Virus record (IMG/VR): IMGVR_UViG_3300037297_000066
Span: 1 to 64,000 of that record
Strand: one strand, 5' to 3'
Length of the DNA: 64,000 nucleotides
From: a virus
A program made the translations under genes and the position numbers. The notes beneath the pieces are model-generated. The model ran no database searches. It worked only from the letters and a program-made list of their open reading frames with translations, and had not been told where the DNA came from. Below, one piece after another: positions 26,320 through 34,908 of this stretch. Numbering within the stretch: position 1 is the first letter of the stretch; every line of letters starts with the position of its first letter.

Positions 26320-27764
26320 AGCGCCTTCTTCGATCCATCATCGACTTCGACGGTAGGACCAGTCAGGATAGCCTGTCGGTCAACTTTCGCCGGCTACGGG
26401 AGTCCCCTCTCAACTGGATTCGTCCGGCAGACCAACGGATCTTTGGCTTCGTATCGGAGTACTTTCAAGAACATCTAGAGCTTCCGACAGAGCAGTCGGT
26501 CAAGGACTATTTCGTACGGGCAGATGACATCGAAGTTCAGGAACGTCTGTCTGACATCGAAGCGGCTCCGGTCTACACTCGATCTGACTTTGCCCGTCTC
26601 CACAAGGAGCTGTTAGAGGATCAGAATCGAGTAGGGATGCTTTCCCTTCTCAAGGAAACCCAAGAAGTGGTTTCCAAAGGAATGGAAGTAGGGAAAGGCC
26701 GGAAAAAGAAGCGCATCCGAGGAGTGAAGGATGCTGTTCTGTACTTTTCACAAAAAGCTGTTGACTACATCATTCCGGAGCACAACACGAGGGTTAGAGG
26801 GGATGCTCGTGTAGACTCTAATGAGGTTTGGAAGGCGTACCAAGAAGTCAAAGCCACAGCTGGCAAGGCTTATGGCTGCTTCACAGGTCTGGAGAAGATC
26901 GACACCGTGTGCAAGGGCTGCAAGCGAGGAGAGCTCTGGCTACATGCTGCATTTGCTAGCGAATTGAAGACAACATTTGCTATGAACTGGTGCTACAACC
27001 AGGTCACCCACTACAAGCGCAACATCTTCTACGCCAGCTTTGAGATGACCTACGAGCAGCTGCGTAGACAGGTAGCTGTGCTTCACTCAGCCAACCTTCG
27101 ATGGGGTGGCCGAACTCCTTTGGACTACTGCAAAGTTCGAGATGGGGAGCTTAGCCCAGAGGACGAAGCCTTCTTGCAGGAAGTCCTCTACGACTGGGAG
27201 AACAACCCCGAGTACTGTCGGTTCCAGATCTGGTGTCCTGACCACGATGTGAACATGGACGAAGTTCGCATGGAGGTCGAGATAGCTCACAAGTCGATGG
27301 ATGTCGGTCTCTTGGTTCTAGACCATGGGGGTTTGATGGAGCCCAGGACCTATGAACGGGACTACACCATTCGTCTTAACTCGGTCATTCGAGATGCTAA
27401 GAAGCTGGCCTTGCATTTCAATGCAGGGGAGGGGATCCCGCTTTGCTTGCTCTTCCAGATCAACCGAGAAGGCAAGGACTACGCTGACAAGAACGAAGGT
27501 AAGTACAAGATGAGGGCTCTCTCTTACGCCAATGAAGCTGAGAGAAGTGCCGACTACGTGACCACCAGCTATCTGAATGACCAACGTCGAGAGGAAGGGA
27601 ACACGGTGGTTTGCAATTTGAAGAACCGAGAGAATCCTCTCTTCCCTCCACATGAAGTGGCAGTGGACTTCAGTTGCCGGCGCCTGCACAACATGGACAT
27701 CTCCGACCTGGCGGGTGACGACATCAACATCGAGGATATAGAGAGTACTTTGAGCGAGGTGTGA
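26316..27764 (+). CDS. DnaB-like replicative helicase
   Basis: 482 residues. The ATG at 26316 forms ATGA with the previous stop; an upstream start at 26301 is less likely. The C-terminal RecA-like domain begins near 180. Its P-loop reads AAFASELKTTFA: the KTT is kept but the usual GxxxxGK glycines are not. Walker B is LLVLDHGG, and a later segment (LLFQINREGKDY) matches the DnaB motif with Gln and Arg. The N-terminal half corresponds to the collar domain region. It should unwind DNA ahead of the phage polymerase, with the adjacent zinc protein and primase domain as partners. Confidence 0.8.
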   Translation: MKRLLRSIIDFDGRTSQDSLSVNFRRLRESPLNWIRPADQRIFGFVSEYFQEHLELPTEQSVKDYFVRADDIEVQERLSDIEAAPVYTRSDFARLHKELLEDQNRVGMLSLLKETQEVVSKGMEVGKGRKKKRIRGVKDAVLYFSQKAVDYIIPEHNTRVRGDARVDSNEVWKAYQEVKATAGKAYGCFTGLEKIDTVCKGCKRGELWLHAAFASELKTTFAMNWCYNQVTHYKRNIFYASFEMTYEQLRRQVAVLHSANLRWGGRTPLDYCKVRDGELSPEDEAFLQEVLYDWENNPEYCRFQIWCPDHDVNMDEVRMEVEIAHKSMDVGLLVLDHGGLMEPRTYERDYTIRLNSVIRDAKKLALHFNAGEGIPLCLLFQINREGKDYADKNEGKYKMRALSYANEAERSADYVTTSYLNDQRREEGNTVVCNLKNRENPLFPPHEVAVDFSCRRLHNMDISDLAGDDINIEDIESTLSEV

Positions 27765-27765
27765 A

Positions 27766-28428
27766 GTGGCCCGGGACTACCGGAAAGAAGCTCAAGCAGA
27801 GAGCCTGGCTCAAAAAGCCCGGAAGTCATGGTACCGGGATCGAGTACAGCTCCTTCACGATCGAGTCTCCGCTTTCGATGTCCTTCGAGACGGGGGGGTC
27901 CCTCTCAAACAGTCCTCTGACAATCAACCTGAACAGTTTTCTTGCCCCTTCCACGGTCGAGATGAGAATCCCTCGGCCAGGGTCTACCCAGAGGACGCCA
28001 ACGGACCTTCCCATGCCTGGTGTTTCGTGTGTCAGGAACGATGGGACTCCATCACTCTTTGGCGCAAGTTCCACCAGATGGAGGAACAACCGTTTCCTCA
28101 GGTCTTGTCCGCTATGGAGCGTTCATATGGGCTGGAGACACCTGCTTTGCCTGCTGAAGCGGCTCTCAACGAGCAGGTGTCTCGGTCAGATTCGATGTGG
28201 GAGGCGTTCAAAAGTCTTTACGCGGTCTGTGAGACCCGTCTCTGCTCTTCTTACATGACCTTTAAGCATCTAGATGACCGAGATGGGTATCTCAAGTTGG
28301 GGATAGTGCTAGACAAGCTTAGGCACAAGGCTACTCAACGTAGCATTCGTCCAGAAGACGCTCAGAAGGTGCTCCGAAAGGTACTAGACAAGATCGGTGA
28401 AAAAGAGCGAAAGTGCCCTATAGGCTGA
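27766..28428 (+). CDS. CHC2-type primase zinc-binding domain protein
   Basis: 220 residues starting from GTG one base after the helicase stop. Residues about 58-100 form a DnaG-like zinc ribbon: CPFH, then a loop with the DENPS motif, then CFVC. DnaG uses this module to recognise template DNA. No TOPRIM catalytic core follows; the rest is helical, with a conserved-looking basic tail. It could supply template recognition to a catalytic subunit encoded elsewhere, or be a regulator. The downstream gene begins three bases after the stop. Confidence 0.75.
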   Translation: MARDYRKEAQAESLAQKARKSWYRDRVQLLHDRVSAFDVLRDGGVPLKQSSDNQPEQFSCPFHGRDENPSARVYPEDANGPSHAWCFVCQERWDSITLWRKFHQMEEQPFPQVLSAMERSYGLETPALPAEAALNEQVSRSDSMWEAFKSLYAVCETRLCSSYMTFKHLDDRDGYLKLGIVLDKLRHKATQRSIRPEDAQKVLRKVLDKIGEKERKCPIG

Positions 28429-28431
28429 CTC

Positions 28432-28860
28432 ATGGCTAGACGCATGAAACTGGCCAATGAAGAGCTCAAAGGCTTCATCGAGGTGTTGGCCATCCGAATG
28501 GAAAACGGTCAGTGGGAGCCCGAATGGGAGCCTTTGAGGGGCACTCCTTTTGGGCTTCTGTTCAGTGAGGTGAGCAAGGAAGCCTTGGACCACTCACTCA
28601 AGGGGTGGTCCTGGCCTCTGTCAGAAGCCTTGGGACTACAGCCTAGCGGAGCTCTGCTCAAGCTTCCAAAGGAATCCCGTCGGTGTTACAACGAGCAGCA
28701 TTGTGACTTGTACAACGCCAATTGGTGCTTCTTGTTGGCGGAAAGGTTGCCTTGGTGTTTCGAACCAGCAGGAGTCTTCGAGCATTCGGTTCGGAAAGCC
28801 GCTGCCAGGGCCATTGAACACTGGCGTGAAGGTGTGTACTTGATAGTGGTATCGGAGTAG
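28432..28860 (+). CDS. Unknown replication-block protein
   Basis: 142 residues, mixed alpha/beta with many Trp (WSWPLSEAL, NANWCFLLAERLPWCF). It has two Cys separated by few residues (CYNEQHC) but no classic zinc pattern. No family is recognised. It lies between the primase zinc protein and the polymerase with gaps of 3 and 4 bp, so it is surely co-transcribed with replication genes. Confidence 0.55.
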   Translation: MARRMKLANEELKGFIEVLAIRMENGQWEPEWEPLRGTPFGLLFSEVSKEALDHSLKGWSWPLSEALGLQPSGALLKLPKESRRCYNEQHCDLYNANWCFLLAERLPWCFEPAGVFEHSVRKAAARAIEHWREGVYLIVVSE

Positions 28861-28864
28861 CTAG

Positions 28865-31657
28865 ATGGCTCCAAAAGACGACGATTACTCGGATCTGTTC
28901 AACGACAGTGCTCCTGCAGAGCCGCCCCAAAAAAGTCTTTCTCGTCTAGGTTCGGACGATTCAGAGGAAGGTGGATTTGGCCTTTTTGGAGGAGATAACT
29001 CCGAATCGCCTCTGTTCAAACCCTGGATGAAATTCCATGAGTTCACGCTGGTTCAAAGCGTGGAAGAGGTGAAGAAGATCGTAGACGAGGCTATCGAACA
29101 CGGGCGGTGTGGTCTCGACTTGGAGACCGAGGGTTTCGACAACCGTATCGACTACGATGAACAAGGCAATCCCTACACCAAGCATCAGATTGTTGGGTAC
29201 TGCCTCAGTGTCAACGGACATGGCTACTACATCCCTATCCGTCACGAATTCGACACTCTTTACGAGGAGCGCAATCCTAATGTGGTTCCTGCCGAAGCCG
29301 TAGATGCTGAAATCAAGCGTTTGTGCTTGGCTTCGCAGCCTGTTCTCACCGAAGAGGAGCAGAGGACGAATCCTCTCACCGGGATGGGCTTTGAGACCCC
29401 TCCTCAGGTGGTTATCAAGTTCTGGCACTCGAAGTTCGACCAAGAGTTTCTGTACCCCATTACGGGGATAGACCACTGGCATCCAGAAAGCTTCGAAGAC
29501 GGCCTCTTGGCAGCCTACGTCATTTACTCGGATGACAAAGAGAAGGATCTGAAGAGCAAGGCGGCTCAATGGTTGAGGGTCCCCAAGGAGAAGCTAGAAG
29601 CAGCGGGGATGGACTCCAAGGAAGCCGTTCCTTACGAGATGATCAACTTCGTCGATCTGTTTCCCAAAGGAACCCCCAAGAGAGAAAGGCACTTCAAAAA
29701 GCTCTACCCTGAAAAAGGGTCCAATGTGGTGCTCTATGGTTGTTCGGATGCCATCTGCACCGAGTTGCTGTGTGAGTGTCCTAAGATCTTGGAAGGAATG
29801 AAGAGGTATGCCTTCACGTACCGGCTGGAAAAGCAGGTAGTCCAAGCCGTACGGCTGATGGAAAGGGAACGTTGCAAGATCGACAAGGCCGAGGTGCAGA
29901 AGGTCTTCGAAGAAGCTTCCAGTGAACTGGCGGGCTACGAAGAGAAGATCAAGGCCCTAGCTACGAGCCGGGGGTTCAAGGACTTCAACCCTTCCAGTAC
30001 CAGTCAACTCAGTGACTTCCTGTTCACTGACAAGGGTCTGAATATCGAGCCTAAACCCAAGAAACTGGAGAAGTCTGGGCAGTACCAGACGGACACAGAT
30101 ACCCTGGAGAAGTGGGCTGAAAAGCCCAACGCTCCTGATGTCTTGGTTTGGATTGTGAGGTATCGTCAAATCGAGAAGATGATGGGGACGTACCTCACCA
30201 AGTTGATGGAGAACACGGACGAGCACGACCAGCTTCGCTTCAACTTCAAGCAAACAGGAGCCGCTACCGGACGTTTCACAGCCCCTCAGGGAGATGCTGA
30301 CCATGGGTTTGCAGGAATCCCTGTACAGGGCATTCCAGGAAAGGTGGACCCCAAGAAGCCGGCTTGCGTAAACTCCATTCGAAGGGTTTTCGTAGCCCGA
30401 GAAGGCTACACGATGGCCAAGGTGGATTTTGCTGGGGAGGAGCTCCGAATCGTTGCCAACATCTCCCGAGAGCCTTTGTGGACCAAGGAGTTCCTGGAGG
30501 GTACCGGTGATCTCCACACTCTGACGGCTCAAGCCTTCTTCCCGGGCCTCAAGAAAGGGGATGCAGACTTCAAACTCAAGCGAGGTATGGGTAAAATTGC
30601 GAATTTCGCCCTTATTTATGGAGGCGGAGTTCAGGCCATCATGCGGGCCACCAAGTGTGACAACATCGAAGCAGCTAGAAAGAAGGGCAACTTCGACAAG
30701 TCTGTCCCTAAATTTGCTGAATGGGTGAAGAGTCAGCACAGGAAGGTCAAGAAAAACGAAGGGATTACCACAGCCTTTCATCGGTGGATTGCGGTTCCGG
30801 ATGCCAACGTCAAGGCAGGACAGGTGCTGTATGGCCGGGAACTAGGGGAAGGGGACGCTAAGCGGATTCGAGCGGCCTGTGAGCGGAAGAGCACCAACTA
30901 CCCTGTTCAAGGGGCCGCTGCGGACATTTTGAAGGTGTGCCTGGTTCGACTGTATCGGGAGTTCCACATGCGGGGGTGGCTCCGTAATGGGGGCGATGAT
31001 TCCGTCCGAATGGTCATGACGGTGCATGATGAAATCGTGTTCGAGATCAAGGATGAGAAGGTAGAGGAGATCCTGCCTCTCATTTGCAGGGTGATGGAAT
31101 CTCCCCCGGATCTTACTCGTCCTCGCTGGAGGATCCCCTTGATTGTGGAGCCCCTCATCGGCAGGAATTGGGACGGAAAACACGACTGGCTCAGGATATT
31201 GAAGGGGGAGGAACCGTTGCCTGAGTGGTTAGAGGACAAAGTAGATGTAGCCAAAATCGCATCCGATTCTCAGACCCCGACGGAGACTCCTGAAGCTCAA
31301 CCCGTTCAAAATTCTGTTGCCAAGGCTTCCCCTAAGACTACAAAGACGTCATCTCCTGAGAGCCCAGATCCGGTCAAAAGTACGGTCAAAAGTACGGTCG
31401 TCACTTTTGCTTTAGATCGGAACCACCTGACCAAGGCTTCTGTGGGGTTGGTTCGATTGGCTCAGGAAGCTGCTCGCCCCCAGTTGCTAGAAGTCACTGA
31501 GAACTATGAGGATTCCGGTTGCGCTTTGCAGTTGATCACAGCCGACGGACAGGTTCTCATTGAACCCGCACTGGGAGCTGTGGTTTCGCCCCCTCACTTT
31601 TCTCGGGAGCTGAAGCGACTAAATCTCGGTCACACCTATACAATCAGTGGCGGCTGA
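28865..31657 (+). CDS. polA: Family A DNA polymerase with 3'-5' exonuclease
   Basis: 930 residues. The DEDD exonuclease domain shows DLETEG (D85, E87), HSKFDQEFL and YGCSD. The polymerase domain shows TGRFTAPQG near 475, motif A DFAGEELR near 521, motif B KLKRGMGKIANFALIYGGG near 570 and motif C TVHDEIVFEI near 720. All catalytic carboxylates are present, so it should be the replicative polymerase. An N-terminal disordered acidic stretch (1-50) and an extra C-terminal region from about 780, with a Pro/Ser/Thr linker (including a 12-bp direct repeat coding VKST twice) and a small alpha/beta domain, are unusual for the family. The 5'-3' exonuclease domain is absent. Confidence 0.95.
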   Translation: MAPKDDDYSDLFNDSAPAEPPQKSLSRLGSDDSEEGGFGLFGGDNSESPLFKPWMKFHEFTLVQSVEEVKKIVDEAIEHGRCGLDLETEGFDNRIDYDEQGNPYTKHQIVGYCLSVNGHGYYIPIRHEFDTLYEERNPNVVPAEAVDAEIKRLCLASQPVLTEEEQRTNPLTGMGFETPPQVVIKFWHSKFDQEFLYPITGIDHWHPESFEDGLLAAYVIYSDDKEKDLKSKAAQWLRVPKEKLEAAGMDSKEAVPYEMINFVDLFPKGTPKRERHFKKLYPEKGSNVVLYGCSDAICTELLCECPKILEGMKRYAFTYRLEKQVVQAVRLMERERCKIDKAEVQKVFEEASSELAGYEEKIKALATSRGFKDFNPSSTSQLSDFLFTDKGLNIEPKPKKLEKSGQYQTDTDTLEKWAEKPNAPDVLVWIVRYRQIEKMMGTYLTKLMENTDEHDQLRFNFKQTGAATGRFTAPQGDADHGFAGIPVQGIPGKVDPKKPACVNSIRRVFVAREGYTMAKVDFAGEELRIVANISREPLWTKEFLEGTGDLHTLTAQAFFPGLKKGDADFKLKRGMGKIANFALIYGGGVQAIMRATKCDNIEAARKKGNFDKSVPKFAEWVKSQHRKVKKNEGITTAFHRWIAVPDANVKAGQVLYGRELGEGDAKRIRAACERKSTNYPVQGAAADILKVCLVRLYREFHMRGWLRNGGDDSVRMVMTVHDEIVFEIKDEKVEEILPLICRVMESPPDLTRPRWRIPLIVEPLIGRNWDGKHDWLRILKGEEPLPEWLEDKVDVAKIASDSQTPTETPEAQPVQNSVAKASPKTTKTSSPESPDPVKSTVKSTVVTFALDRNHLTKASVGLVRLAQEAARPQLLEVTENYEDSGCALQLITADGQVLIEPALGAVVSPPHFSRELKRLNLGHTYTISGG

Positions 31658-32279
31658 CTATAATATCCCTGTGCCTAAATCGGATCAGCTCGGCATTTGC
31701 AACAACCTGGGAATCCCTGAAGAGGATTTTCGGCTGACATTCTGCAATCGCTGCCTCAGTGAAGAATGTACTCGAAGCCAACTGTCTCAAGGGGGTGCTT
31801 TTGAGCAGAGAGTGCGCACATGGCACGACCGGTTGTTTTCTGACGTGAACAAGATGCCTCCGGAGGATCCTAGGTTTCAGACGATTTCAGCGCAGAAGTT
31901 CGTCACTATTCCTGTAGGGCAGCCTTTGGAGATCCGAGGGAACTGGGTGGATCCAAGGGAACTACAGGAGCCTGTGGAAATTGGGCCCGTGGCTTCAGAA
32001 CCATCCCCAGAGCCGGTATCTGTAGCTCCTCCGGAGAACCCTAAGCCCTCTCTTCCTGCGGAACCTCCCTCAGAACCAGTTCCTTCTCCGGTGACAGTTC
32101 CGGAGAAACCTGTTATGCCTACCCAACCCCTACAAACCCCTGGGGGAGTGGGGAGAATGGTTTCTGGAGGCCCCCCTAAAAAAACTTCCGATCCATGGGA
32201 GCCAGTCGGTGTATCTAGGGAGGGTACCGAAAAGATCGTGTCCCCTGGGGCCCGAATCAAACTAGGCTCCAACACCTGA
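31647..32279 (+). CDS. Cys-cluster protein with Pro-rich tail
   Basis: 210 residues; the GTG at 31647 overlaps the polymerase stop by 11 bases, and a later GTG at 31671 is possible. The N-terminal half has a cysteine pattern CNRCLSEEC, likely a metal site. Residues 100-200 are a Pro/Glu/Ser-rich disordered linker, and the end is basic (GARIKLGSNT). Unknown family. Placement suggests an accessory to the polymerase, but no motif shows this. Confidence 0.55.
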   Translation: MAADYNIPVPKSDQLGICNNLGIPEEDFRLTFCNRCLSEECTRSQLSQGGAFEQRVRTWHDRLFSDVNKMPPEDPRFQTISAQKFVTIPVGQPLEIRGNWVDPRELQEPVEIGPVASEPSPEPVSVAPPENPKPSLPAEPPSEPVPSPVTVPEKPVMPTQPLQTPGGVGRMVSGGPPKKTSDPWEPVGVSREGTEKIVSPGARIKLGSNT

Positions 32280-32288
32280 GGAAACAAC

Positions 32289-32477
32289 ATGCCCGAAGAT
32301 CGCCCATTGAAGATGCAGCACGACATCCACGAGGATGGCAGCCTGCAGTCCGAAGTCATCGAACGAGGAACCCAGAACTGTCAGTTGGCAGTGACGTTGG
32401 CCGAGAAGCTCGGAACCATCGAGAGTGACGAGCGCACCGGTCCCGACTGCGACCGACAGGAAGAAACCGTCATCTAG
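32289..32477 (+). CDS. DUF2997-like small protein
   Basis: 62 residues after a GAGGAA site. It contains DIHEDGSLQSEV followed by a conserved-looking Cys and a helix ending LGTIESD, which fits the pattern of DUF2997 proteins. In bacteria those are often neighbours of DUF1257 proteins and Ycf46-like ATPases, and both lie just downstream here. Codons end in C or G far more often than in neighbouring genes. The family call is based on size, pattern and context and is tentative. Confidence 0.5.
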   Translation: MPEDRPLKMQHDIHEDGSLQSEVIERGTQNCQLAVTLAEKLGTIESDERTGPDCDRQEETVI

Positions 32478-32512
32478 CCTCTGATTTCGGTTGGCAACAC
32501 CCGGATCTTTTA

Positions 32513-32525
32513 GTAGGCTACCTAC
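32513..32525. promoter_or_regulatory. Inverted repeat GTAGG-CTA-CCTAC before the DUF1257 gene
   Basis: GTAGG and CCTAC flank a three-base loop. The stretch AGTAGGCTACCTACCA at 32512-32527 matches GGTAGGCTACCTGCCA at 46412-46427 in 14 of 16 positions. Both lie shortly before a start codon, so this may be an operator for a shared regulator. Confidence 0.4.
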
Positions 32526-32541
32526 CAACGAGGAACAGAAC

Positions 32542-32892
32542 ATGTCCCACAGAATCACCGTCAAGTCCCAAATGACCGACCAAAAGTTGGTCGAGCAAGT
32601 GCTCACAGCCAAGGGTCTCCAGTACTCCGAGAACAACGGCGTATTCCGCATCACCGGCGGCCAGTTCCGGCAGGCCACGATCAACACCAACTCGGGTGAG
32701 ATCACCGGCGACTCCGACTACCAGTCTCGTGAGGTGCTCGGATCCCTGCGGCCGGCGTACACGGAGGCGAAGCTCCGACGTCAGTGCATGATCGACGGAA
32801 TCGACATCGAGTCCCGGCAGGAGATCAAGGTCGGCGGCAAGAACGTCATCCGGATCATCACCAGCCACATGGGACAGTCGGCCTTCGGCTGA
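32542..32892 (+). CDS. DUF1257 / Ycf35-like protein
   Basis: 116 residues. The ATG at 32542 (MSHRITVKSQM) has GAGGAA at 32530-32535; an upstream start at 32491 lacks one. The opening MSH followed by a ferredoxin-like beta strand, the central GDSDYQ and the closing IRIITS strand fit the DUF1257 family, known from cyanobacteria and plastids as Ycf35 and from scattered bacteria. Its biochemical role is not established. Codon use is strongly GC-ending, unlike most of the window, and a terminator follows. It probably works with the DUF2997-like and AAA+ proteins on either side. Confidence 0.7.
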   Translation: MSHRITVKSQMTDQKLVEQVLTAKGLQYSENNGVFRITGGQFRQATINTNSGEITGDSDYQSREVLGSLRPAYTEAKLRRQCMIDGIDIESRQEIKVGGKNVIRIITSHMGQSAFG

Positions 32893-32922
32893 TCCCAACG
32901 TCCGGTAGCGTCGCCTACTGCC

Positions 32923-32957
32923 ACGGCCCTGCTCCCTTCATGGGTGCGGGGCCGTTT
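32923..32957 (+). terminator. Hairpin terminator after the DUF1257 gene
   Basis: ACGGCCC at 32923-32929 pairs with GGGCCGT at 32949-32955, extended by an inner TCCC/GGGT-type stem, followed by TT and a T-rich stretch. It separates the small GC-rich genes from the next ones. Confidence 0.6.
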
Positions 32958-32998
32958 GGCTTGTGGTATACAAGGGGCCTCTCAGAGGAGGCTTCTTG

Positions 32999-33280
32999 GT
33001 GGAGCTCGATGTAGGAATCGAGTTTGACGCCTTGGCAGATGTGTTGTCGGTCTGGGTGAAGAGCTCAGGGATATCGGATGTCCGTGTTGACGATGACCCT
33101 CATCTGGTTCTAGAGATGGATCACGATGGATCTGTAGTGGGGGTTGAGGTGTTGAGTTTCAGTTCCTGGAAGCCCTCTCGTTGGCTAAACCATTCGGTTC
33201 GGGAGTTGGTAGCTCCGGTGCTCCGAAATGTTTTGGACGACTACTTTCAATTCGGCAAATATCCAGGTCAGGTTTCCTGA
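32999..33280 (+). CDS. DUF2283-like small protein
   Basis: 93 residues. AGAGGAGG at 32984-32991 lies seven bases before the GTG at 32999, so that start is chosen over upstream ones. The sequence VELDVGIEFDALADVLSVWV, a middle HLVLEMDHDGSVVGVEVLSF, matches the DUF2283 pattern, a small beta fold of unknown role found in bacteria and often near toxin or CRISPR loci. The last 30 residues are helical and extra. It lies just before a predicted promoter for the AAA+ gene. Confidence 0.55.
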   Translation: MELDVGIEFDALADVLSVWVKSSGISDVRVDDDPHLVLEMDHDGSVVGVEVLSFSSWKPSRWLNHSVRELVAPVLRNVLDDYFQFGKYPGQVS

Positions 33281-33285
33281 TAGTT

Positions 33286-33300
33286 GGTGTACAGGTGGGT
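33286..33300 (+). promoter_or_regulatory. GGTGTA box directly before the AAA+ gene
   Basis: GGTGTACAGGTGGGT abuts the ATG at 33301. The spacing of its TACAGG core to the start codon (6 nt) implies that transcription would start at or next to the ATG. One of a family of similar boxes in this window. Confidence 0.55.
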
Positions 33301-34908
33301 ATGAACCCTGAATTTGTAATGCATCTGCGGGCCCTCTCACGCTTCATTTACTACGTAACGGAGGAGGAGGACACATTTCTGAAGGCCCTACACGAGGGCC
33401 CTTTGGCGAAGCACTCAGATCGAACCTGGGTGTTCAATCCTGCTCTGGGTATGGTTCCTCTGGCTCAGCTCATTCAGGACTGGGGTCAGAAGACTCACCA
33501 GGAAGACCCCAACACTACGAACCTGAACAACGCTCTGGTCACTGCCTACAAGGCGGACCCCAGGGAGGAACAGAACTTCTACATCATCACCGATCCTGAT
33601 CGGTACTTGGTGGAGCCTCACATCCAGCGGCGGTTACTGAATATCGCTCATCAGTTGCATCAGGACATCCGCAACATCAAGATCTTCATCTTCGTCGGGT
33701 CTCGCCTGGTGGTGCCTCAGAAGTTGCAGCGGTACATCGAAGTAGTTCACGATCACGGATTGTCGGACGCTGAGCTGCAAAAGAAGATCAAGGCCAACTG
33801 TGAGCACCTCCACATGCCTGTTCCTCCCAACATCCATAGGGTCTTTCGGGGGCTCACGGATTACCAGGTCGATGCTGCCTGCGCTCAGAGCGTCGTACTT
33901 ACCAGAAAGGACAAGGGTGGGCAGAAGCGTCGTCTCGATCCTAAGATCGTCGGAGACTTCAAGCGTCGGAAGCTTTCCCAGACCTCTCTACTGAGCCATC
34001 TCGACACGGTTGGGCAGGGGTTCGAGAACGTGGGTGGTGTCCAACGGTTCAAGACTTGGGCCGAGAAAACGAAGGCGACCTGGACCGAAGAAGGACAGAA
34101 GTTTGGCCTTCGTCCTCCCAAGGGCGTCCTGGCTGTCGGGGTTTGGGGATGTGGGAAGTCCATTTCCGTCAAGGCCCTAGGCCAGTGCTGGAACCTTCCG
34201 GTAGTCCAGCTCGAAATGGGCAAGCTCCGGTCTAGTGGGGTCGGGGAAACGGAAGCCAACGTCTACCGAGTGACGGGACTCATCGAATCGGTGGCCCCTT
34301 GTATCATCTGGGTGGACGAAGCTGAGAAGTCCATGAGCGGTGGTCAGTCGAGCTCCCAGTCAGATGCTGGCACCACTTCTCGGGCCATCGGCATTCTGTC
34401 CACGTGGCTACAAGAGACCAAGGCCCCCGTTTGCTTGGCCATGACTGCCAATGCCGTGGACACGCTTCCCATCGAATTCATCAACCGGATGGATGAGCGG
34501 TTCTTCTTCAACCTCCCGAGTACCGAGGAGAGGATCGAAATCGCTAAGATCCATATCTCCAAGTGGGGTCAAGATCCCGACAAGTTCAACCTGGCAGAGG
34601 TGGCAGAAAAGGCTGCGAACATGGTCGGTCGTGAGATCGAACAAGCCATTGGAGCCGCCATGGTCGAGTCTTTCGACGCTGGCAAGGATGGTCTGGATGA
34701 GACGATTCTGTTGACGGAACTGGATCGGAAGCCCAGAATCTTCAAGACCATGGCCAAGGAGCTGAAGGAACTCATGGACTGGGTCGGCTACGATCCGGAC
34801 AAGAAAGAGGGCATTAGGGCCCGCTTGGCTTCCAGTGACGAAGATGATGCCATGCAGACTACCTTCCAAATGGTCTCTGATGAGGACGATTCGGAAGACG
34901 ACGACTGA
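33301..34908 (+). CDS. Ycf46-like AAA+ ATPase
   Basis: 535 residues; the ATG at 33301 directly follows a conserved promoter-like box, and longer frames upstream have no support. The N-terminal half holds a degenerate, ATPase-like domain (YYIITDPDRYLVE). The C-terminal half is a full AAA+ domain: Walker A GVWGCGKS, Walker B IIWVDEAEK, sensor 1 AMTANAVD and the Arg finger region INRMDERFF. This arrangement matches Ycf46, known from plastids and cyanobacteria. The tail is acidic. Likely an ATP-driven remodelling factor acting with the DUF1257 and DUF2997-like neighbours. Confidence 0.8.
   Translation: MNPEFVMHLRALSRFIYYVTEEEDTFLKALHEGPLAKHSDRTWVFNPALGMVPLAQLIQDWGQKTHQEDPNTTNLNNALVTAYKADPREEQNFYIITDPDRYLVEPHIQRRLLNIAHQLHQDIRNIKIFIFVGSRLVVPQKLQRYIEVVHDHGLSDAELQKKIKANCEHLHMPVPPNIHRVFRGLTDYQVDAACAQSVVLTRKDKGGQKRRLDPKIVGDFKRRKLSQTSLLSHLDTVGQGFENVGGVQRFKTWAEKTKATWTEEGQKFGLRPPKGVLAVGVWGCGKSISVKALGQCWNLPVVQLEMGKLRSSGVGETEANVYRVTGLIESVAPCIIWVDEAEKSMSGGQSSSQSDAGTTSRAIGILSTWLQETKAPVCLAMTANAVDTLPIEFINRMDERFFFNLPSTEERIEIAKIHISKWGQDPDKFNLAEVAEKAANMVGREIEQAIGAAMVESFDAGKDGLDETILLTELDRKPRIFKTMAKELKELMDWVGYDPDKKEGIRARLASSDEDDAMQTTFQMVSDEDDSEDDD

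Noticed and set aside
27761-28258. 165-codon frame starting at 27761
   Set aside because: It is out of frame with the primase zinc domain, which has intact Cys/His motifs and fits codon use.
33286-33300. GGTGGG in the boxes as a Shine-Dalgarno site
   Set aside because: It is only 1-3 bases from the start codon, and the more conserved part is the GGTGTA further up.
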